Below, one piece after another: positions 17,560-24,618 of a stretch of 59,540 nucleotides of DNA. The stretch is taken from positions 1-59,540 of the forward strand of contig CAIJPS010000049.1 in NCBI GenBank assembly GCA_903822595.1. The letters run 5' to 3'. Made by a program: the position numbers and the translations under genes. The notes under the pieces are model-generated. The model did no database searches. It was not told the origin of the DNA and saw only the letters and a program-made list of their open reading frames with translations. The stretch is from an uncultured Chlorobiaceae bacterium (GTDB lineage Bacteria > Bacteroidota > Chlorobiia > Chlorobiales > Chlorobiaceae). Within the stretch, counting starts at the first letter, position 1. Each line of letters begins with the position of its first letter.

Positions 17560-17799
17560 ATGTCAGACAACAGCAAGCACAACCTTCTGTATTTTGAAAG
17601 TTCGTCAGTGCGGGAATTGTATGATTCAATGCAGGATTGGCAGCATGCAACCAACAAACGTCTTCTTTCGATAAGCGTTGAGAGAGACGGTGATAAATTT
17701 TGCTGTATCGCTTTGACTAATCCATCTGAAGTGGTCATTACTAATCGGGCCGGTACGGAATATGCCGAAGTCTCTTATGGTAAATTGCACATAACCTAG
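17560..17799 (+). CDS. unknown small protein, possible integron-cassette gene
   Basis: The 79-residue protein (LLYFESSSVRELYDSMQDW, LLSISVERDGDKFCCIAL, TEYAEVSYGKLHIT) has an alpha-beta look and matches no family I know. AGAAGACC precedes the ATG. It is followed, after 115 bases, by an attC-like hairpin at 17915-17971, which is the usual arrangement of a gene cassette: one short gene plus attC. The first possible cassette boundary upstream (GTTAGCC at 17515) is weak. Confidence 0.55.
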   Translation: MSDNSKHNLLYFESSSVRELYDSMQDWQHATNKRLLSISVERDGDKFCCIALTNPSEVVITNRAGTEYAEVSYGKLHIT

Positions 17800-17914
17800 C
17801 CAATCCGACTGCAAGAAGCCGCTTTGCTACAAAACGCTTGGTTCCCTCCAAAACGAGTGGAACTGATGGACCAATAACAATATACATTGAAGCCCATGAG
17901 AAACGACGAGTACC

Positions 17915-17971
17915 GGCTAACCAGAGCACGAACCGGATGCTTGACAGCGTCGGTTGTGCTCGCAGTTAGAT
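17915..17971 (+). other. integron attC-like recombination site (59-base element)
   Basis: An imperfect palindrome shows the attC layout. The R'' box ggctaac is at 17915-17921, and the L'' arm gagcacgaaccg at 17924-17935. A terminal stem-loop gatgc...gcgtc follows (17936-17951). The L' arm cggttgtgctc is at 17951-17961 and the R' box GTTAGAT at 17965-17971. The L'' arm carries one extra G (17930) relative to L', the extrahelical base expected of attC. R'' has one deviation from the RYYYAAC consensus. No integrase gene is in the window. Confidence 0.65.
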
Positions 17972-18044
17972 CTATACACTTGTATCTGCTGCAAATGCGG
18001 CGGCAATTATATCATGCTGGAAATTGACAAAAGGGAGGCACTGG

Positions 18045-18257
18045 ATGAACATTACTGAATTGAGGAAAATGAGCACTTCAGAACGATTGCAAGCCATGGA
18101 GGTGCTGTGGGATAGCCTGGTATTTGAAAATGATGCAATCGAAACTCCTGAGTGGCATGAAAAAATACTTCAGGAAAGAAAAGAAAAAATTGCAAGTGGG
18201 TGCGCAACATTCATCTCACTCGCCGATCTCAAAAAGAGTCGCCTCCAATGCGAATAA
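18045..18257 (+). CDS. addiction-module antitoxin (CHP02574-type)
   Basis: The 70-residue protein begins MNITELRKMSTSERLQAMEV and contains VLWDSLVFE, TPEWHEKILQER and a basic C-terminus, like the antitoxin at 1292-1510. The start at 18045 is chosen because AGGGAGG lies about 9 bases upstream. Its stop overlaps the toxin ATG (18248). It lies directly after the attC-like site, as TA modules do in integron arrays. Confidence 0.75.
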   Translation: MNITELRKMSTSERLQAMEVLWDSLVFENDAIETPEWHEKILQERKEKIASGCATFISLADLKKSRLQCE

Positions 18258-18557
18258 ATGATGTTTTCATATTGGATGAAGCAGTTGACGATTTGAATGA
18301 AGAAAAAAGCATTTTACGATCTTCAGGCAACAGGTATTGGTGATTATTTCTGGGATTGTTTGATTTCAGATATAGAATCACTCATAATATATGCCGGTAT
18401 TCACAGTAAAAAGCTCGGTCTGTTTCAAATGTTTGCCAAGCGATTTCCCTATACCATTTACTACGAACTCATTGAAAACATTGCCTATGTTGTTGCTGTT
18501 TTGCCGATGCGCAGAAATCCTTCATGGATTATGAGTAAAATCAGGGAAAGGCGCTAA
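18248..18557 (+). pseudogene. ParE/RelE-type toxin with a frameshift
   Basis: The frame from ATG 18248 gives MRINDVFILDEAVDDLNEE and hits a stop at about codon 32. The +1 frame from about 18297 gives AFYDLQATGIGDYFWDCL, ESLIIYAGIHSKKLGLF, AKRFPYTIYYELI and RRNPSWI to a stop at 18557. Together they align end to end with the toxin at 999-1295. The shift falls in the A-rich gaagaaaaaagc around 18298-18310, where one extra A would explain it. It is an inactivating mutation, a sequencing error or, less likely, programmed slippage. Confidence 0.75.
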
Positions 18558-18665
18558 CAAGCCGGTCAACCAGTTTACTAACCGTACCACAAGTCGATGC
18601 GCAACATGCAGGGAAGATGAAGTTGAAACTTTCTGTAAAAGAATGGAATAATTTTTGCAGGTATT

Positions 18666-19451
18666 ATGTGGGAAGAATTAGAGATATTAAAAAAGAGATA
18701 TCTTGAAATGGGATTGTCACAGGCCATTGATTATGAAAAGTTTTCAATGATTTCGATTGTGTATAATTCTACCAAAATTGAAGGCTGTTCGTTAACCGAG
18801 AATGATACTAAATTGTTGTTGGAGAATGATATTACAGCAAAAGGAAAGCCATTGACTGACCACCTGATGGTTAAAGACCATTATTCGGCATTTATGTTTC
18901 TTAAAGAGATTTCAAAGCAGAGACAAAAGATAAGTATTGATTTAATAAAACAGGTTGCGGGACTTGTAATGAAGCATACAGGTGGATTGGTCAATACAAT
19001 GTCAGGGACGTTTGATATTTCATTGGGGGATTTTCGAAAAGCTCAAGTCTATGTAGACAGAAAATATTTTCCTGATTTTTCCAAGGTTGAGGCCTTGCTG
19101 ATTACACTGATTGATAATGTTAACCAAAGACTCGATAAAGTTTCTGATAATGAGATTTTAAAACTCTCTGCTGATCTCCATTACAACTTGGTCAATATTC
19201 ATCCTTTTGGGGATGGAAATGGGCGGACATCAAGATTAATGATGAATTACATACAAATGTATCATCAAGAACCTTTTATTAAGATATTCACAGAGGATAG
19301 AGCAGAATATATTGACGCATTAAATAAAACCGAAGAGCTTGAGGATATTTCAATATTCAGGGATTTTATTTGTGGTCAACAGATTAAATTTTATAAGGCC
19401 GAGATAAAAAAGTTTAAGCGAAAGGATAAAGGATTCTCTTTGTTGTTTTAA
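18666..19451 (+). CDS. Fic-domain protein (class II AMPylator-like)
   Basis: The 261-residue protein has the full Fic active-site motif HPFGDGNGRTSR starting at H179 and an N-terminal inhibitory motif STKIEG at residues 35-40 ([S/T]xxxE[G/N]), which marks the self-inhibited class II. Such enzymes transfer AMP (or another NMP) to a target hydroxyl; the target is unknown here. The first ATG follows a weak ribosome site. The gene is clearly A+T-rich compared with its housekeeping neighbours and sits next to the TA and attC patch, suggesting transfer. Confidence 0.85.
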   Translation: MWEELEILKKRYLEMGLSQAIDYEKFSMISIVYNSTKIEGCSLTENDTKLLLENDITAKGKPLTDHLMVKDHYSAFMFLKEISKQRQKISIDLIKQVAGLVMKHTGGLVNTMSGTFDISLGDFRKAQVYVDRKYFPDFSKVEALLITLIDNVNQRLDKVSDNEILKLSADLHYNLVNIHPFGDGNGRTSRLMMNYIQMYHQEPFIKIFTEDRAEYIDALNKTEELEDISIFRDFICGQQIKFYKAEIKKFKRKDKGFSLLF

Positions 19452-19455
19452 GCAA

Positions 19456-19502
19456 CCCGTTACTCTGCTCTGTTTCCTTATCGGGACAGCCGGAGTAACG
19501 GG
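19456..19502. terminator. hairpin between convergent fic-like and trpB2 genes
   Basis: A perfect 10-bp inverted repeat, cccgttactc (19456-19465) and gagtaacggg (19493-19502), encloses a second small stem (ctgt/acag). It lies exactly in the gap between two convergent stop codons, so a bidirectional terminator is likely, although no long T-run flanks it on either side. Confidence 0.5.
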
Positions 19503-19512
19503 AAGTGTGCAT

Positions 19513-20886
19513 TTATGCTTGCGGAGGCAGCGGATGATCTTTCACCGCCAGAAGTGAGCGTTGCAGGAGCTCTTCGGGGAGTGCGTAATCGCTGAGTTTT
19601 CCACTCATGAAGGCGTCATAACCCTGAAGATCCATCAGTCCATGGCCTGACCAGTTCATGAGAATCACCTTCTCCTTACCCTCCTCTTTTGCCTGTTTGG
19701 CTTCGCGGATAGTTTGTGCAATGGCATGTGAGGTCTCTGGTGCGGGGATGAACCCTTCGGTATGGGCGAACAGGAGTGCGGCTTCATAACACTCTGTCTG
19801 GCCAATGGAGGTAGCCTCAATGAGCCCAAGCTGCTTCACATGGCTGACCAGCGGGGCCATGCCGTGATAGCGTAACCCTCCGGCATGAATGGCTGGAGGA
19901 ATAAAGCCGTGACCAAGGCTGTGCATTGCCAGCAGCGGTGTCATTTTTGCCTCATCTCCGTTATCATAGATATAGGGGCCCCTGGTGAGGGTGGGGCATG
20001 CTTCGGGTTCTGTTGCAATAACCTGAACCTCACGACCGTGAATCTTGTCACAGATAAAAGGGAAACTTATTCCGGCAAAGTTTGAACCTCCACCAGCACA
20101 GCCGATGACGATATCGGGATAAAGGCTCACCTTCTCAAGCTGTTTGCGGGCTTCAAGACCGATGATGGTCTGGTGCAGCATCACGTGGTTCAAAACGCTG
20201 CCGAGAGCGTAGCGCGTGTCATCATGCTCGACAGCCTGTTCGATGGCTTCACTGATGGCGATGGCAAGGCTTCCCGGTGTATCGGGCATTGCCTCAAGAA
20301 TCCTGCGTCCAACAGCGGTTTCGGTGCTGGGGCTTGCAATACAGTCGGCTCCCCAGGTTTTCATCATGATTTTGCGGAACGGCTTCTGGTCAAAGCTGAT
20401 ACGCACCATAAAGACCTTGCAGTCGATACCGACAAGTTTGCAGCTCATGGCAAGTGCGCTTCCCCATTGGCCGGCGCCGGTTTCCGTGATGAGATGTTTG
20501 ATGCCGAACTCTTTATTGTACCATGCCTGGGCAACTGCGGTATTGGGTTTGTGGCTTCCTGCCGGTGAGACACCTTCATTTTTGTAAAAAATCTTTGCCG
20601 GGGTCTTGAGTGCGGCTTCAAGTCGATGGGCGCGGTAGAGTGGCGAGGGGCGCCAGAGTTTCAGGATGGCCTGCACCTCCTGCGGGATATCAATCCATCG
20701 TTCAGTGCTCATCTCCTGCTCAATAAGGTTCATAGGAAAAACCTTTGCAAGGGCGTCCGGGCCTATCGGGTTGCCATCCGGACCCAGAGGCGGTGGCAGC
20801 GGAACAGGCAGGTCAGCCTGGATGTTGTACCACTGGCGAGGCATCTCATCCTCGTTCAGCAGGATCTTTGTAAATTCCGAACTCAT
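19513..20886 (-). CDS. TrpB2-type tryptophan synthase beta-like protein
   Basis: The 457-residue PLP enzyme belongs to the TrpB2 group: it has a long N-terminal extension, [15 protein letters not shown], the PLP lysine K113 in [20 protein letters not shown], the phosphate loop [11 protein letters not shown] and a C-terminal [12 protein letters not shown]. It should condense serine with indole, possibly as an indole-salvage enzyme, because the classical trpB pairs with trpA and none is adjacent. The tRNA-Leu gene and thiL lie upstream on the same strand. Confidence 0.88.
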   Translation of the reverse strand: MSSEFTKILLNEDEMPRQWYNIQADLPVPLPPPLGPDGNPIGPDALAKVFPMNLIEQEMSTERWIDIPQEVQAILKLWRPSPLYRAHRLEAALKTPAKIFYKNEGVSPAGSHKPNTAVAQAWYNKEFGIKHLITETGAGQWGSALAMSCKLVGIDCKVFMVRISFDQKPFRKIMMKTWGADCIASPSTETAVGRRILEAMPDTPGSLAIAISEAIEQAVEHDDTRYALGSVLNHVMLHQTIIGLEARKQLEKVSLYPDIVIGCAGGGSNFAGISFPFICDKIHGREVQVIATEPEACPTLTRGPYIYDNGDEAKMTPLLAMHSLGHGFIPPAIHAGGLRYHGMAPLVSHVKQLGLIEATSIGQTECYEAALLFAHTEGFIPAPETSHAIAQTIREAKQAKEEGKEKVILMNWSGHGLMDLQGYDAFMSGKLSDYALPEELLQRSLLAVKDHPLPPQA

Positions 20887-20949
20887 GATTGTTCTGGTTA
20901 GGTTTTTTTATCGCAGCAACATCGAAAGGAAAAGAGTGAAAAACGAAGG

Positions 20950-21035
20950 TACCGAAGACGGGAATCGAACCCGTACGTCCATTGCTGAACACGGGATTTT
21001 AAGTCCCGGGCGTCTACCAATTCCGCCACTTCGGC
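20950..21035 (-). tRNA. tRNA-Leu (anticodon UAA)
   Basis: Read on the minus strand, this has the acceptor arm gccgaag/cttcggt, D-arm tggcggaattggtagacgc, anticodon arm with loop cttaaaa (anticodon TAA), a long type II variable arm (tgttcagcaatggacg) and T-arm ggttcgattcc. The class II length (86 bases) and sequence fit tRNA-Leu. The first acceptor pair reads G1-U72. CCA is not fully encoded (acc then t follow the stem). Confidence 0.93.
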
Positions 21036-21141
21036 ATGTCAGTTGTTCCATGACAGGTCGAACAATTTACCATCTTCGCACTCTTTCCCAAAAAAATAAA
21101 TCTCTTCTGGATGGCCTCTCTGTTTCCGTTTATGAAAGTTG

Positions 21142-22209
21142 TTATGAGCCAAAATGGTCGAATCCCCTGATGGACGACAGGTCAATTTTCATTCCGTAAA
21201 TATCGCTGATCTGTACCCCTTCCTCTTTATCGGTGGTTTCACCGATGACTGCTATCTCCTTATTATCGGAAATTGTTGGATACTCCTCTTTCGGGATGGT
21301 GAAAAGCAACTGGTAATCCTCGCCGCCTGTCAGTGCCCAGGTCAGGGCATCATCCTGCAGTTCATCGGCAATTTGTCGTGTACTTCCGTGGACAGGAATC
21401 CGGCCTTCATGAATCATGGCGCCAATCTTTGAGCGACGGCAGAGATGCTGAAGGTCAGAGCTGAGGCCGTCAGAAATATCGATCATCGCAGAGGGGCGGA
21501 TACCGTGTGCATGAAAAAAACGGACAATATCAATTCGGGCAAGGGGGAGTAACTGCTGTTGTATCGCTTTGCTGTACTCCTGCAGGTCAGCCATCATGTT
21601 TCTGCTGTAGCTCTCATTGTTTTCAAGATGGTTCAGCATAATCTCCTTTTCACGCATGAGGAGTTTGAGGCCAGCCGCTGCACCTCCGAGAGAACCTGTG
21701 ATGCAGATCAGCTCTCCCTGTTTGGCACCGCTTCTGTAGGTAAGCTGTTCAGGTGATACCTCTCCGATCATGGAGACAGAAATGACCAGACCCGAGCGCG
21801 ATGAAGAGGTATCGCCGCCGGCAATGGCAAGGCCATACTCCTTCGCCGCATGGCTCATGCCCTGATAGAGTTCCTCAACCATTGCCACAGAAAAAGAGGC
21901 GGGAATGGCAAGAGAGATCAGTGCATAGCGGGGCAGTGCATTCATGGCGCAAATATCGGAGACATTGACGCTGATTGCCTTGCTTCCAAGATGTTTCAGC
22001 GGGGTCGTCAAGAGATCGAAGTGCACCTGGTCGGCAAGCATATCGGTGGTCGCTACCTGCAGTAGCTTCGGAGAAGGTTGAAAAACGGCACAGTCGTCAC
22101 CTATTCCAGTCAGGAGTTCCGGTATGGCAGAGAGAGTCGGCTCGGCAAGAGAAGCAATTTTGTCGATCAGGCCGAACTCTCCGATTCCTGAGATAGCTTT
22201 ATATGACAT
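21142..22209 (-). CDS. thiL: thiamine-monophosphate kinase
   Basis: The 355-residue ATP-dependent enzyme phosphorylates thiamine monophosphate to thiamine diphosphate. Motifs: GIGDDCAVFQPSPKLLQVAT, TTDMLADQVHFDL, KAISVNVSDICAMNALPRY, GGDTSSSRSGLVISV, MIDISDGLSSDLQHL and ALTGGEDYQLLF. The order and length match ThiL (PurM-like fold). It is divergent from ftsY, with 110 bases between the starts. Confidence 0.92.
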   Translation of the reverse strand: MSYKAISGIGEFGLIDKIASLAEPTLSAIPELLTGIGDDCAVFQPSPKLLQVATTDMLADQVHFDLLTTPLKHLGSKAISVNVSDICAMNALPRYALISLAIPASFSVAMVEELYQGMSHAAKEYGLAIAGGDTSSSRSGLVISVSMIGEVSPEQLTYRSGAKQGELICITGSLGGAAAGLKLLMREKEIMLNHLENNESYSRNMMADLQEYSKAIQQQLLPLARIDIVRFFHAHGIRPSAMIDISDGLSSDLQHLCRRSKIGAMIHEGRIPVHGSTRQIADELQDDALTWALTGGEDYQLLFTIPKEEYPTISDNKEIAVIGETTDKEEGVQISDIYGMKIDLSSIRGFDHFGS

Positions 22210-22319
22210 ATTTTTACGTAAATTGAATTTCGTATAGTTTCCTTGTATAAAGTACGCTATTGTTGCTTTGTGCGAACAAGGCTTGCATTATCAATAACAT
22301 AAGGCAATATCCTCTTTTT

Positions 22320-23273
22320 ATGGGTTTTTTTGACAAATTCAAAATATCAAGACTGAAGGAAGGGCTCGAAAAAACCCGCGACACGCTTCGGGAAAAGCTT
22401 GCCGTTATTACCAAAGGGAAGACAGAGATAGACGAAGAGTTCCTTGAAGAGCTCGAAACGATTCTTGTTGCAGCCGATGTAGGTGTGGAGACGACGCTGG
22501 GAATTGTTGACGCAATTACGGAACGGGCAAAAAGGGAGACCTACCGTTCTGAAGAGGAGCTGAACGGTATGCTGATGGAGGAGATTCAGCTCATGCTTGA
22601 GGAGACCGGAGAGGAGCATCCGCTTGATTTTGATGCATCGCTTCCGGCAAAACCTTACGTCATTTTAATTGTCGGAGTAAATGGCGCAGGCAAGACCACC
22701 AGTGTTGCCAAATTGGCTCACAATTATGATAAAGCGGGCAAAAAAGTCATTATAGCGGCGGCCGATACTTTCCGGGCCGCAGCCTATGAACAGCTTCAGA
22801 TATGGGCCGACAGGGCAGGGGTTCCCATGATCGGCCAGGCACAGGGTTCCGATCCTGCTTCGGTGGTTTATGATGCCGTCAGCGCTGCGGTATCAAGAAA
22901 TGCAGATGTGGTGCTGGTTGATACAGCAGGCCGGTTGCATAACAAAAGTCACCTGATGGAGGAGCTTGCAAAAATCATGCGGGTGGCCAGAAAGAGGATT
23001 CCCGAAGCCCCGCATGAAGTGCTGCTGGTTCTTGATGGTACAACCGGGCAGAATGCCGTGCAGCAGGCACGGGAGTTTACGAAGTTTGTCCATGTTACCG
23101 GTCTTGTGGTCACCAAACTCGATGGAACCGCCAAAGGCGGCATTGTGCTCTCTATTTCACGTGAACTGAAGCTGCCTGTCAAATATATCGGTGTCGGTGA
23201 GAAAATCGACGACCTTCAACTCTTCGATCGGGCAGAGTTTGTCAAGGCTCTTCTTGGACGAGATCTGAAGTAG
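22320..23273 (+). CDS. ftsY: signal recognition particle receptor FtsY
   Basis: The 317-residue SRP GTPase docks ribosome-SRP complexes at the membrane. It begins MGFFDKFKISRLKEGLEKTR with almost no acidic A domain, as in many non-proteobacterial FtsY. The N domain is followed by G1 GVNGAGKTTSVAKLA (about residue 119), DTAGR (about 201), TKLDGTAKGG (about 265) and a C-terminal KYIGVGEKIDDLQLFD. The open frame extends 20 codons upstream, but this start begins the family sequence. Its end overlaps the convergent DUF123 gene by 32 bases. Confidence 0.92.
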   Translation: MGFFDKFKISRLKEGLEKTRDTLREKLAVITKGKTEIDEEFLEELETILVAADVGVETTLGIVDAITERAKRETYRSEEELNGMLMEEIQLMLEETGEEHPLDFDASLPAKPYVILIVGVNGAGKTTSVAKLAHNYDKAGKKVIIAAADTFRAAAYEQLQIWADRAGVPMIGQAQGSDPASVVYDAVSAAVSRNADVVLVDTAGRLHNKSHLMEELAKIMRVARKRIPEAPHEVLLVLDGTTGQNAVQQAREFTKFVHVTGLVVTKLDGTAKGGIVLSISRELKLPVKYIGVGEKIDDLQLFDRAEFVKALLGRDLK

Positions 23274-23799
23274 GCAGTATACCCGGAAGGGATTGCCGCA
23301 GAAGTTCAAGAATTCGTCCCTGATCACTTATCCTGAGCAGATGTGTGCTGTTTCGGGTATCCTGGGCGCCAAGGCGTCGGGCAATAAAAGAGGTTTCGGA
23401 GAGCGGTTCAAGCAGTTCCGACAGCTTATGCTCTACTCTCTGCGGGCTGCGGATAATAACGATATGGTCGATTTCAGCTTCCCGGAGATCAAGAAGATAA
23501 TCAACATGCCATCGCAGTTTTTTTTCTGAGAGTTCAATCGAGTCCGTTTCAATAAAATGCTGATCGGAGAAGAGCCTCATCATTGCTGTCCGGATTGCAT
23601 GAGGGCTATTGCTGCCGGATCGTGAGGCGTGGCGAAGAAGTCGCCTGGCAAGAGGAGCTCCTGCTTTCCCTCCGCCCAGAGCAGAACCGATATAGAGATA
23701 GTCCCCTTCGGGTATTGCGAAGAGTTTTCCCCGCTCAAACCTGCCGAATGCAAGGAGCAGGGAGCTTGAAAGATGGATCAGGAGGATATAGGAGCCCAT
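23242..23799 (-). CDS. DUF123 / GIY-YIG-like protein
   Basis: The 185-residue protein starts MGSYILLIHLSSSLLL and has FAIPEGDYLYIGSALGG, LARRLLRHA, RWHVDYLLDL and a late LGAQDTRNSTHLLRI. This is the DUF123 family, which resembles a degenerate GIY-YIG nuclease core and is sometimes fused to endonuclease III. The catalytic set is incomplete, so activity is uncertain. The start is ambiguous: MSREQF at 23841 would add 14 residues, and no clear ribosome site favours either. Confidence 0.75.
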   Translation of the reverse strand: MGSYILLIHLSSSLLLAFGRFERGKLFAIPEGDYLYIGSALGGGKAGAPLARRLLRHASRSGSNSPHAIRTAMMRLFSDQHFIETDSIELSEKKLRWHVDYLLDLREAEIDHIVIIRSPQRVEHKLSELLEPLSETSFIARRLGAQDTRNSTHLLRISDQGRILELLRQSLPGILPTSDLVQEEP

Positions 23800-23934
23800 T
23801 CGGTATTTTGTGCCAAAAATAGTAAACTGTTCTCTGGACATTGTTTTTTGTTGTTTTTGATGCAATATTAGCCATGCCTGTACGGGAGGGAAAAGCCCAT
23901 ACGGAAGATACGCTCAAAGGTTTTTCTTTTTTTG

Positions 23935-24597
23935 ATGAAAGAGGCAGAAAAACTTCTGGATCTCAGGCGCAAGGAGATGGTTGAAACGCTCAAACTCTAT
24001 GGTATAACGAACCGCAGGGTGCTTGATGCGTTTCAGGATGTTCCGCGACACCTGTTTTTTAAGGGTGAGGCTTTGGATGCAGCCTATAACGATGGCGCGT
24101 ATCCCATAGGGTTCGGGCAGACCATCTCCCAGCCCTATACGGTAGCCCTTATGACTACCCTGCTGGTTGAGCGTTGCTTCTCGGGCAAGGTGCTCGAAAT
24201 CGGTACAGGATCAGGCTATCAGTCGGCAATTCTTGATGCCCTCGGTTATTCGGTCTTTACTGTGGAACGGATTTTCGAGTTGTATCAGAGGGCTGAAAAA
24301 CTTTTTTCAAAGTGCAGGCTCAATATAGCCTGTCGTTTTGGAGATGGAACGCTTGGATGGGTCGAAGAGGCGCCATTCGATGCCATTATGGTTACGGCAG
24401 GAGCACCGAAGGAGCCGGAGTCGCTTTTGCGGCAGCTTGCGGAAAACGGCTGTATGATTATACCCATTGGCGGGAAAGATTCACAGCAGATGACGGTGTT
24501 CCGGAAAGAGGGTAACAATTGCAAAAGAGAGCTCTTTGAGCACTTTATGTTTGTGCCGCTGGTCGGCAGGGAAGGTTGGGACGACACTGTTTTTTAA
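23935..24597 (+). CDS. pcm: protein-L-isoaspartate O-methyltransferase
   Basis: The 220-residue SAM-dependent enzyme repairs isoaspartyl residues in aged proteins. Visible: YGITNRRVLDAFQDVPRHLF, AYPIGFGQTISQPYTVALMT, motif I VLEIGTGSGYQSAIL, post-I SVFTVERI, FGDGTLGWVEEAPFDAIMV and a C-terminal FVPLVGREGW. The ATG at 23935 is used; a TTG lies one codon upstream. It is followed after 21 bases by the isomerase gene, suggesting one transcript. Confidence 0.93.
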   Translation: MKEAEKLLDLRRKEMVETLKLYGITNRRVLDAFQDVPRHLFFKGEALDAAYNDGAYPIGFGQTISQPYTVALMTTLLVERCFSGKVLEIGTGSGYQSAILDALGYSVFTVERIFELYQRAEKLFSKCRLNIACRFGDGTLGWVEEAPFDAIMVTAGAPKEPESLLRQLAENGCMIIPIGGKDSQQMTVFRKEGNNCKRELFEHFMFVPLVGREGWDDTVF

Positions 24598-24618
24598 CAA
24601 CATAATGAAGGATGATTT

